The notes below the pieces were generated by a model. The model searched no databases. It had not been told where the DNA came from and was given only the letters and a program-made list of their open reading frames with translations. The position numbers were made by a program, and so were the translations under genes. This document shows positions 1-5,775 of a DNA stretch of 7,671 nucleotides, in pieces (position 1 is the first letter of the stretch; the number at the start of each line of letters is the position of its first letter). The stretch comes from Dorea_D sp963559605. GTDB lineage: Bacteria; Bacillota; Clostridia; Lachnospirales; Lachnospiraceae. The DNA is taken from NCBI GenBank assembly GCA_963559605.1, contig CAUWLL010000068.1:1-7671 (forward strand), given 5' to 3'.

Positions 1-8
1 ATTTTATA

Positions 9-1076
9 ATGTCAGAAGTAAAATTACCAGAAAAAATGCTCGGAATGAAGCTTCCAGGAGGTGCAAAGGTTGAGGCTGTAGAAGTGGACGTTCCGAAGCC
101 GGGACCGGGACAGGTGCTTTTGAAAATGAAAGCTGCAAGTCTTTGTGGAAGTGACCTGAAATATATTTATTATGAGCATACGGATAAAACAGGCGGCGCA
201 AGGTATGATGATGTGATCGCAGGACATGAACCAAGCGGACAGGTAGTTGCTGTTGGAGAAGATGTCAGTGATTTTAAGGTTGGAGACCGAGTAGTCGTAT
301 ATCACATTCAGGGTTGTGGTTATTGCGATGAATGCAGGAAAGGCTTCTTTATCAACTGTCAGAACCCGGAGAGACGCGCGTATGGATGGCAGAGAGACGG
401 CGCTCTTGGAGAATATATGGTAGCAGATGAAAGTACATGTATTCATCTTCCGGATTTCCTTACTTATGAAGATGGAGCTATGATCGCGTGTGGTTTCGGA
501 ACTGCATATCAAGGACTTTTAAGAGCGCATGTTTCCGGAAATGATACGGTGCTTGTTATGGGGCTTGGACCGGTCGGTCAGGCCGCTGTTATTCTTGCAA
601 AGGCGCTTGGAGCAAAGACCATTGGAGTGGATATTTCGGAAGAGCGTATGGAAATGGCGAGAAAAGTAGGGGCAGATGAAGTGTTAAAAGGTGATGACGA
701 CGTTGTAGAAAAGATTATGGATCTGACAAACGGGAAAGGTGTAGAGGTGGCAGTGGATTGCTCCGGCAGCAGTATCGGACGTGTCAGATGTCTGGAAGCT
801 GCAAGAATGTGGGTGAATGTTGTTTATTTAGGTGAACAGGGAACGGTTACCTTTGAGCCAAGTCCCCTTCTTCTGCACAAAAATATTACACTACATGGTT
901 CATGGGTTACCTCTGTAAGTAATATGGAAAAATTAGTGGAGCTTTTAGACCGCAAGAAAATTCATCCAAGCCAGATTATTACGCACCGTTTTCCATTGCG
1001 TGAGACGGATAAAGCCTTCGAGATTTTTGCAACAGGAAAAACCGGAAAAGTATGCGTGTGTCACGAAATGGAATAG
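9..1076 (+). CDS. Zinc-dependent medium-chain alcohol/polyol dehydrogenase (MDR family)
   Basis: The 355-residue protein has the length and motif order of the sorbitol/threonine dehydrogenase branch of MDR enzymes, which oxidise a secondary alcohol with NAD(P)+ in the cytoplasm. Visible elements are the catalytic-zinc motif CGSD (46-49), GHE (72-74) and a complete structural-zinc set of four cysteines (103, 106, 109, 117; spacing C-x2-C-x2-C-x7-C). The Rossmann glycine motif GLGPVG is at 185-190, with an acidic residue (D208) at the end of the next strand, which usually means a preference for NAD over NADP. All expected metal ligands are present, so it should be active. The start at 9 is the first in-frame ATG, but only eight bases precede it, so its ribosome binding site cannot be seen; an in-frame ATG at 36 is an alternative without a good Shine-Dalgarno. 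The M24 gene follows within about 27 bases, suggesting one transcript. The substrate is not determinable; a sugar alcohol or similar polyol fits the locus. Confidence 0.9.
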   Translation: MSEVKLPEKMLGMKLPGGAKVEAVEVDVPKPGPGQVLLKMKAASLCGSDLKYIYYEHTDKTGGARYDDVIAGHEPSGQVVAVGEDVSDFKVGDRVVVYHIQGCGYCDECRKGFFINCQNPERRAYGWQRDGALGEYMVADESTCIHLPDFLTYEDGAMIACGFGTAYQGLLRAHVSGNDTVLVMGLGPVGQAAVILAKALGAKTIGVDISEERMEMARKVGADEVLKGDDDVVEKIMDLTNGKGVEVAVDCSGSSIGRVRCLEAARMWVNVVYLGEQGTVTFEPSPLLLHKNITLHGSWVTSVSNMEKLVELLDRKKIHPSQIITHRFPLRETDKAFEIFATGKTGKVCVCHEME

Positions 1077-1085
1077 TGAAAATAT

Positions 1086-1092
1086 AAAGGAG
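1086..1092 (+). promoter_or_regulatory. Ribosome binding site that decides the start of the M24 gene
   Basis: AAAGGAG lies 11 bases before the ATG at 1104. An in-frame GTG at 1092 would overlap this Shine-Dalgarno and could not use it, so ATG 1104 is preferred. The spacing is a little long, and a GAGG directly abutting the ATG (1100-1103) is too close to serve. Confidence 0.6.
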
Positions 1093-1103
1093 TGGATCCG
1101 AGG

Positions 1104-2188
1104 ATGAAGGCGGTAAAAAGAGTTCGGGCATGGCTTTCGGAAAAGGGATATGATGCAGTCGTGCTAGGAAGACGGGATAACTATACTTGGGTTAGCGAAG
1201 GAGCTAAAAACCATGTAACTTCTAATACGGAAGAAGGAGTTGCGTATTGTGTGATAGGAGCAGAAGAAATTTGGTTATTAGCCGACAACAGCGATCTTCT
1301 GAGAATGTCAAAAGAACAGAACCCTCTTGATGCAGAGCCTGTTTTAGTGTTGTGGTATGAATCTATGGAAGATAAGATCCGAGAAATGGCCCGAGGAAAG
1401 AAATATGTATCAGATACAGGTATTGCTGGAACGGAAAATGTACAGGAAGCATTGGTAGATATTCGGATGAAATTGTCGGAGGAAGAGGTAAAGCATTATC
1501 GAGAAATCGGTGTTGAGTGCGCAGAAATCGTAGAAGGCATCTGTAAAGAGGCAAAGCCCGGTCAGACGGAGAAAGAGGTTGCACAAAAGTTGATGTGTCG
1601 TTGTATAAAAAGGGGTATCAGCCCGGATTGTGTATTAGTTGGTTCAGATGAACGTATCATAGACTATCGTCATCCTATGCCGACAGATAAAAAAATAAAA
1701 AAAAGTCTGATGGTAGTGCTGGGCGGAGAAAAGCATGGATTTTATATTAGTATGACACGTATTGTATATTTTGATGAAGTTCCACAAGAAATTTTGACGA
1801 GGTACCAAAGACTCAATATATTTTTGCATGCATGCAGCAGATGATGAAAGAAGGTATGACATATGGAGAATATTTCCGAAAGCTTCAAGCACTGTATAAG
1901 GAAGTGGGGTATGCCGGAGAGTGGAAAATGCATCACCAGGGAGGTCCGACAGGATATGGATGCCGAGAATTTGTAATGATTCCGGGCTTGGAAAAAGAAA
2001 TACATATAGGGCAGGCGTATGCATGGAATCCGACGATCCGGGGAACAAAGTGTGAGGAAACTACATATCTGGGAAGCAACGGAGTAGAAGTTTTCACGCG
2101 GACAGAGGGATGGCCGTGTACGGTAGTCGATACGCCGTATGGAGCGTTTGGTGTAGCAGAGATTCTAGAACGGAAGACAAGTTGTTAA
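1104..2188 (+). pseudogene. M24 (creatinase/Xaa-Pro aminopeptidase-fold) protein, frameshifted
   Basis: Two overlapping frames encode one M24-family protein. The first frame ends at a TGA at 1842-1844 and the second is open from 1778 to the TAA at 2186-2188. Reading through with one extra A in the AAA run at 1807-1809 gives a smooth join (tyrosine-glutamine, then lysine-threonine-glutamine-tyrosine) and a protein of about 361 residues, normal for the family. The first part resembles the N-terminal creatinase domain (RRDNYTWVSEG near residues 23-33); the rest is the pita-bread fold, with GFYISMTR at 212-219, an HHQGG...GY..RE segment (nt 1931-1972) and WNP (nt 2024-2032). Family metal ligands appear replaced: the two aspartates align with V205 and S216, and the first glutamate aligns with the Asn of WNP. 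The final glutamate (nt 2054-2056) is kept. This points to a metal-independent, creatinase-like or non-peptidase role. The second part has an ATG at 1832 but no Shine-Dalgarno, so separate translation is unlikely. The cause may be a true mutation or an assembly error. Confidence 0.8.
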
Positions 2189-2221
2189 AGCGTTTGGAAA
2201 TAGTATTATAAAGGATAGAAG

Positions 2222-2262
2222 AAAACCAGAGAAAGTGCAGATGTAACTTTTTCTGGTTTTTT
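2222..2262 (+). terminator. Rho-independent terminator after the M24 gene
   Basis: A 15-base-pair stem (arms 2222-2236 and 2246-2260, one G-U wobble, 9-base loop) is A-rich on the left arm and ends in a run of six T at 2257-2262. It lies 34 bases after the M24 stop and marks the end of the upstream operon. The A/T flanks are complementary enough for some activity on the opposite strand, but no gene there needs it. Confidence 0.85.
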
Positions 2263-2363
2263 ATAAAAACGAGATTTTAGGATGGAAAACAAATAAATCC
2301 CACATATTGATAAAAAATAAACAAGAATAAGGCTTGTTTTGGATAAAAAAATTGTATAAATCA

Positions 2364-2376
2364 CATAAAAAATGTT
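2364..2376 (+). promoter_or_regulatory. Candidate operator box upstream of the ROK gene
   Basis: The 13-mer CATAAAAAATGTT is repeated exactly at 3705-3717 before the SDR gene. With the preceding A it forms a short dyad, ACAT-AAAAA-ATGT. It overlaps the -35 hexamer by two bases, a position compatible with repression. Assignment to the neighbouring ROK regulator is inference from position and sharing; the block is AT-rich, which lowers its information content. Confidence 0.4.
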
Positions 2377-2403
2377 GCAATCCAAAACGAACGGTGCTAT
2401 AAT
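2375..2403 (+). promoter_or_regulatory. Sigma-A-type promoter for the ROK regulator gene
   Basis: The -35 TTGCAA (2375-2380) and -10 TATAAT (2398-2403) are separated by 17 bases, with an extended -10 TG at 2395-2396. Transcription would start near 2410, giving a leader of about 50 bases. The rest of the gene-free stretch 2263-2459 is very AT-rich, and I see no RNA gene or riboswitch in it. Confidence 0.8.
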
Positions 2404-2459
2404 GTGCATAGTTAATAAAACACTTAATTAAAGACGTTATTAAAGTTGGAATGTGAAAA

Positions 2460-3632
2460 ATGAGAAAAAGTACCAATAATTCAGAAGTGAAAAAGTTAAA
2501 CAGAAATCGTGTATTTCGTTATATTAATGAACAAAAAGAAACTTGTATGACAGAAATCGCGTCAGCGCTTGAGATGAGCGGTCCGACTGTACTTTCTCTC
2601 GTGAATGAATTGAAAGAAGCCGGAATGATCGAGGAGGTAGGAGAGTATAAGTCTACCGGAGGAAGAAAGGCAAAGGCCATTGCTTCAGTGAAAACGTTTC
2701 GATACGCTCTGGGTCTTGATATTACCCGAAATCATATTGTGATTGCATATACGGATCTGACTCAACAAGGATTAAATTATGAGCGGATGTATAAGCCGTT
2801 TGAGGATACACCGGAATATTTTGAGGCTGTGGCAGAGGAAATACGTCAGTTTGTCCGCAAGAATGAGATTCCCGAAGACCGGATTGTAGGTTTGGGGATT
2901 TCAGCGCCGGTAATTATCAACAGAGATCTGGATATGATTTCTAATTCTCATGCTTTGCAGGTTCACAATATACCTTGTAAAAAGTGGACATCTTATATGC
3001 CATATCCGAGTGTGATGCTGAATGACGCGAATGCGGCAGCATTGACAGAGTGGATTGGAAAAGAGACGGCTGATAGTATGGCGTACTTGTTTTTGAGTAA
3101 TACAGTTGGAGGCACTGTGGTGTATCAGTCTGACCGTGGAAATGTGTATAGCCGGGAAGGTTATCTTAAAGATGTTAGTAGTATGCATCTTGGTAATAAT
3201 TGGAGAAGCGGTGAGTTTGGTCATATGGTGATCCACCCGGGAGGACGGAGATGTTACTGCGGCAAACAAGGATGTGTAGATTCTTATTGTTCTGCACTTC
3301 GTCTGGCTGAACTGGAAGAAGGTGTGCTGGAACAGTTTTTTGTTCATTTGGAAGAAGGACGGGAAGAGCATCGGAGAGTCTGGGAAGAGTATTTAGAGAA
3401 TCTGACGCTTGTGGTAGACAATCTCCGAATGATATTTGATACAGATGTGGTACTTGGCGGATATGTAGGATGCTATATGGAACCATATATTCCGGAACTT
3501 CAGAAGAGGTTGGATAAACTTGATATTTTTGAAAGACGAGGAGATTATGTGCGTGCATGTAGTTGTCGTAATGAGGCATCTGCTCTTGGAAGCGCAATAT
3601 ATCAGATGGAAACATATATTGAGTCTGTATAG
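2460..3632 (+). CDS. ROK-family transcriptional regulator (NagC/XylR type)
   Basis: The 390-residue protein has the two-part layout of ROK repressors: an N-terminal winged helix-turn-helix (about residues 14-73, including TEIASALEMSGPTVLSLVNE and a GGRK wing) and a C-terminal sugar-kinase-like domain. The ROK zinc signature is present: H255 followed by C265, C267 and C272 in CYCGKQGC, and NDANAAA lies at 188-194. The ATP-binding glycine motif of true ROK kinases is absent (LDITRN at 86-91 where D-x-GGT would be), so this is a sensor, not a glucokinase-like enzyme. Known relatives bind a sugar, sugar phosphate or similar ligand and release DNA when bound. ATG 2460 is the only sensible start; its Shine-Dalgarno is weak (GGA at 2448-2450), which fits low expression. 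It has its own promoter and lies directly before the transport operon, its likely target. The ligand is unknown. Confidence 0.92.
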   Translation: MRKSTNNSEVKKLNRNRVFRYINEQKETCMTEIASALEMSGPTVLSLVNELKEAGMIEEVGEYKSTGGRKAKAIASVKTFRYALGLDITRNHIVIAYTDLTQQGLNYERMYKPFEDTPEYFEAVAEEIRQFVRKNEIPEDRIVGLGISAPVIINRDLDMISNSHALQVHNIPCKKWTSYMPYPSVMLNDANAAALTEWIGKETADSMAYLFLSNTVGGTVVYQSDRGNVYSREGYLKDVSSMHLGNNWRSGEFGHMVIHPGGRRCYCGKQGCVDSYCSALRLAELEEGVLEQFFVHLEEGREEHRRVWEEYLENLTLVVDNLRMIFDTDVVLGGYVGCYMEPYIPELQKRLDKLDIFERRGDYVRACSCRNEASALGSAIYQMETYIESV

Positions 3633-3701
3633 TAGGTTTGACAGATGAATATTGTGCAAAGTGTATGAAAAATAAAAAAACATTTTGTATAATATTACAT
3701 C

Positions 3702-3730
3702 TTGCATAAAAAATGTTCAGGGAATATAAT
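3702..3730 (+). promoter_or_regulatory. Sigma-A-type promoter for the SDR/ABC transport operon
   Basis: The -35 TTGCAT (3702-3707) and -10 TATAAT (3725-3730) are 17 bases apart. Transcription would begin near 3737, leaving a leader of about 90 bases before the SDR start at 3829. No clear terminator separates this promoter from the ROK gene, so some read-through from the ROK transcript is possible. Confidence 0.78.
3705..3717 (+). promoter_or_regulatory. Candidate operator box before the SDR gene
   Basis: This is an exact copy of the 13-mer at 2364-2376 and overlaps the -35 and spacer here. Two further half-sites of opposite orientation flank it: AACATTTT at 3679-3686, an 8-base inverted match to AAAATGTT at 3710-3717, and AACATTT at 3737-3743 near the start of transcription. 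The pattern of three half-sites around the promoter fits a repressor that binds as a dimer or forms a loop. Assignment to the ROK protein is inference. Confidence 0.42.
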
Positions 3731-3778
3731 GACAACAACATTTATAAAACACCTTTACAAAACGGGGCGAAAAGGAGA

Positions 3779-3794
3779 TTGTTAACGTATAAAT
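3779..3794 (+). promoter_or_regulatory. cre-like (CcpA) site in the SDR leader
   Basis: Positions 3779-3794 match the Firmicute cre consensus WTGNNARCGNWWWCAW at 15 of 16 positions by eye; the mismatch is A3792 in place of C. The site lies about 40-55 bases after the predicted transcription start, a place where CcpA can block elongation. The right half of the palindrome is poor, so confidence is limited. Confidence 0.4.
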
Positions 3795-3802
3795 GTTAGC
3801 AA
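3779..3802 (+). other. Small leader hairpin between two Shine-Dalgarno sequences
   Basis: TTGTTAAC (3779-3786) pairs with GTTAGCAA (3795-3802) over an 8-base loop, with one G-U pair. With one bulged base (3778) the pairing extends to 3775-3777 against 3803-3805, which would hide the first Shine-Dalgarno (AAAAGGAG, near 3770-3777) while leaving the second one free. It overlaps the cre-like site, so the dyad could act at DNA level, RNA level or neither. Confidence 0.35.
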
Positions 3803-3810
3803 CTCTGGTC

Positions 3811-3819
3811 AAAAGGAGG
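3811..3819 (+). promoter_or_regulatory. Strong ribosome binding site that decides the SDR start
   Basis: AAAAGGAGG lies 9 bases before ATG 3829 and sets that codon as the start. The in-frame ATG at 3793 would add a lysine/arginine-rich 12-residue extension (LVKRRKTK) that is really this Shine-Dalgarno region read as protein. Confidence 0.8.
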
Positions 3820-3828
3820 AAGACGAAG

Positions 3829-4605
3829 ATGGGAATTATTGAGAAAATGAGATTGGACGGAAAGGCAATCTATGTAACAGGCGCTGCAAGCGGAATCGGA
3901 AAAGCAGCAGCTACAGCATTTGCCGAGGCAGGAGCAGATGTGGCGATCGTTGACATTAACCTTGAAGGAGCAGAGAAAGTTGCAAAAGAGATTGCAGAAG
4001 CTACAGGCTCTAAGACGATTGCGATCCAGTGTGATGTAACAAAACAGGATCAAGTAGAAGCAATGGTTGCAAAGGTTGTTGATACATATGGAAAATTAGA
4101 CGCTTGTTATAATAATGCAGGAATCGCTTTGAACGTTGAAGCTGAGAACATGACTTACGAGCAATGGAGCAAGGTTATCGATATTAACTTAAATGGTGTG
4201 TTCCTCTGTGCGACAGCGGCAGGAAGACAGATGCTGAAACAGGGGTATGGTTCAATCATCAATACAGCATCTATGTCAGGACACATTGTAAATGTTCCTC
4301 AGCCACAGTGTGCATACAACGCTTCTAAAGCTGGAGTTATCATGCTGACAAAATCATTGGCAATTGAGTGGGCGAAAAAAGGTGTACGTGTAAACAGCAT
4401 TAGTCCGGGATACATCGGAACAGATTTGATTATGAATGCCGAGCATTTAAAACCACTGATTGAAGAGTGGAACGCAATGGCTCCAATGGGAAGACTTGGA
4501 AAACCGGAAGAGCTTCAGGCTGTTCTTGTATATCTGGCAGGAGATGCAAGTACATTTACAACAGGTTCTGATATTGTGGTAGACGGAGCATTTACATGTT
4601 TCTAG
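3829..4605 (+). CDS. Short-chain dehydrogenase/reductase, probable polyol/sugar oxidoreductase
   Basis: The 258-residue cytoplasmic enzyme is a classical SDR with an intact active site. It has the cofactor motif TGAASGIG (17-24), NNAG (95-98), the structural N120 and the catalytic S150, Y163 and K167 (YNASK), with SPG following the core. D42 at the end of the second strand suggests NAD(H) preference. The ending (GSDIVVDGAFTCF) is normal for the family. Closest in general character are sugar-alcohol dehydrogenases and 3-oxoacyl-ACP-reductase-like SDRs; the neighbouring sugar ABC genes favour oxidation or reduction of an imported sugar or polyol. It is the first gene of the transport operon; its short-spaced strong Shine-Dalgarno and frequent ACA/GTT/CTT codons suggest high expression. 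The exact substrate is unknown. Confidence 0.9.
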   Translation: MGIIEKMRLDGKAIYVTGAASGIGKAAATAFAEAGADVAIVDINLEGAEKVAKEIAEATGSKTIAIQCDVTKQDQVEAMVAKVVDTYGKLDACYNNAGIALNVEAENMTYEQWSKVIDINLNGVFLCATAAGRQMLKQGYGSIINTASMSGHIVNVPQPQCAYNASKAGVIMLTKSLAIEWAKKGVRVNSISPGYIGTDLIMNAEHLKPLIEEWNAMAPMGRLGKPEELQAVLVYLAGDASTFTTGSDIVVDGAFTCF

Positions 4606-4623
4606 GAAGTTGTTTCATTAAAG

Positions 4624-4643
4624 ATAGCTAAAGCGAAAGCTAT
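4624..4643 (+). other. Small hairpin upstream of the binding-protein gene
   Basis: ATAGCT (4624-4629) pairs with AGCTAT (4638-4643) over an 8-base loop. No T-run follows, so it is not a terminator. It might be a processing or stabilising element at the 5' side of the binding-protein message, but six base pairs can occur by chance. Confidence 0.25.
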
Positions 4644-4674
4644 AAAATAATAAAATTCATAAGGAGGAAAAATT

Positions 4675-5688
4675 ATGAAGAAAAAAGTTTTAGCAGCCAT
4701 TCTGTGCGTGGCTATGGTAGCATCCATGATGATCGGATGTACCACAAAATCACCTACATCAGGTGGAGACGACAAGAAGGATGATGGAAAAGGTGGTAAA
4801 AAGATCGGTATCACAATCCAGAACTACGAAAACGCTTATTGGGCAGGCGTTATGAGTAAGCTGGAGCAGATTCTGAAAGACGAAGGATATGATGCAACAA
4901 TCGTTGGTTGTGAAGAAGACTCTGCAAAACAGATCGAGCAGATCGAGAACTTCATCACATCCGGATGTAATCTTATCATGGTTCACCCAAATGACGCTGA
5001 TGCTGTAGAAGAAGTTTGCGGACGTGCATTAGATGAAGGTATCAAAGTAATGTGCTGGGATAACCCGATGGAAAACACAACAGCTAACTGGGTTCTTGAT
5101 AATACAGAACTTGGAAAGGAAATCGGAAAAACAGCAGCTGCATTTATCAACGAGCACTACACAGCTGACAACAAAGCACAGGTATGTGTAATGGGTAAAC
5201 CGGATACACAGGTTCTGTTAGAGAGACAGAATGGTATCGAAGCTGGTCTTAAAGAGCACTGCAAAGATAACTATGAAATCGTAGCTACAATTGACGGTGT
5301 TGTTAATAACGAAGTTCAGTCTAAAGCCGAAACAGTTCTTCAGGCTAACCCAGATTGTAAAGTATGGGTAGGTGTTGGTGCAGGAGCGATGATCGGTTCT
5401 AACACAGCTCTTCTTGCTAAATACGGCGGAGCTGGCAAGATTCCTGAGGATTGTGGAGTTATTACAACAGACGTTACATCAGATCAGTTAAACTCTCTGG
5501 AAGCTGGCGATGAAGCAGTAAGAGCTATCGTTGGATTCGAAGGATCTAACACAGATACAGCAAAAGCTTGTTTCGAAATGTTCAAGAGAATTTTAGATGG
5601 AGAAGATTTCTCTAAAGATAAAAACGTATACAGACCTACAATGGAAATCAATGCTGACAATATCGCTGAGATTCAGAAGGGAATGTAA
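4675..5688 (+). CDS. Sugar-binding lipoprotein of an ABC importer (RbsB-like, Peripla_BP_4)
   Basis: The 337-residue protein captures the substrate outside the membrane and delivers it to the permease. Residues 1-22 form a lipoprotein signal peptide: KKK at the N-terminus, a hydrophobic core and a lipobox ending MIGC with the lipidated C22. A charged linker rich in Gly, Asp and Lys (about 25-43) follows. The mature domain begins with IGITIQNYENAYWAGV (44-59), the usual first strand and helix of pentose/hexose-binding type I proteins. SAKQIEQIENFITSGCNLIMVHPNDADAV-like spacing in the next part matches the RbsB pattern (pieces near residues 83-111). Aromatic residues Y51, Y55 and W56 near the first loop are plausible sugar-stacking residues. 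Shine-Dalgarno AAGGAGG (4661-4667) lies 7 bases before the ATG. The gene comes second in the operon and is followed by a GC-rich stem-loop that could raise its share of transcript. Ribose, another pentose, a hexose, a polyol or inositol would all fit; the ligand cannot be named. Confidence 0.92.
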   Translation: MKKKVLAAILCVAMVASMMIGCTTKSPTSGGDDKKDDGKGGKKIGITIQNYENAYWAGVMSKLEQILKDEGYDATIVGCEEDSAKQIEQIENFITSGCNLIMVHPNDADAVEEVCGRALDEGIKVMCWDNPMENTTANWVLDNTELGKEIGKTAAAFINEHYTADNKAQVCVMGKPDTQVLLERQNGIEAGLKEHCKDNYEIVATIDGVVNNEVQSKAETVLQANPDCKVWVGVGAGAMIGSNTALLAKYGGAGKIPEDCGVITTDVTSDQLNSLEAGDEAVRAIVGFEGSNTDTAKACFEMFKRILDGEDFSKDKNVYRPTMEINADNIAEIQKGM

Positions 5689-5695
5689 TATAATA

Positions 5696-5707
5696 TAGTT
5701 TAAACTA
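5696..5707 (+). repeat. 12-bp perfect palindrome TAGTTTAAACTA
   Basis: This self-complementary 12-mer sits just after the binding-protein stop codon. It resembles half-sites of ROK/XylR operators (TTAGTTT...AAACTAA) but with no spacer and no promoter nearby, so an operator role is only a suggestion. Confidence 0.35.
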
Positions 5708-5726
5708 GGAAATAGCACAGATGAGA

Positions 5727-5750
5727 TGGAGGCGGCATGCGCCGCCTCCA
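5727..5750 (+). other. GC-rich intergenic stem-loop between binding protein and ATPase genes
   Basis: TGGAGGCGGC (5727-5736) pairs perfectly with GCCGCCTCCA (5741-5750) over the tetraloop ATGC. The stem is ten base pairs, nearly all G-C, in an otherwise AT-rich spacer. It is followed by AATAATATAA, not a T-run, so it is not a classic terminator. In transporter operons such elements commonly protect the upstream binding-protein message from 3' exonucleases or partly attenuate transcription into the ATPase gene. Confidence 0.75.
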
Positions 5751-5775
5751 AATAATATAATCACGGGGGACGAAT

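Noticed and set aside
24..512. Long open frames on the minus strand (for example 24-512, 2901-3371, 3175-3741)
   Set aside because: They lie opposite well-supported genes, have no recognisable motifs and lack convincing ribosome binding sites; they look like frame shadows.
1092..1094. GTG start for the M24 gene
   Set aside because: It overlaps the only good Shine-Dalgarno, and the ATG at 1104 is placed to use that site.
1800..1815. Programmed ribosomal frameshifting in the M24 gene
   Set aside because: No X-XXY-YYZ slippery heptamer is present at the join, and no strong downstream structure was noticed; a one-base loss in an A-run is simpler.
1832..2188. Independent 118-residue gene
   Set aside because: It has no Shine-Dalgarno before ATG 1832 and is plainly the C-terminal part of the M24 protein.
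2460..3632. ROK protein as a sugar kinase
   Set aside because: It has an N-terminal DNA-binding domain and lacks the ATP-binding glycine motif of ROK kinases.
3688..3693. Second TATAAT upstream of the SDR gene as a separate promoter
   Set aside because: There is no acceptable -35 at 16-18 bases upstream; the pair at 3702-3730 is much better.
3793..3828. N-terminal extension of the SDR starting at 3793
   Set aside because: Its residues come from translating the Shine-Dalgarno region, and classical SDRs begin close to the cofactor motif, as they do from 3829.
4624..4643. Terminator between the SDR and binding-protein genes
   Set aside because: The stem is only six base pairs and no T-run follows.
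5689..5694. TATAAT after the binding-protein stop as an internal promoter
   Set aside because: No -35-like hexamer is found at the right distance inside the end of the coding region.
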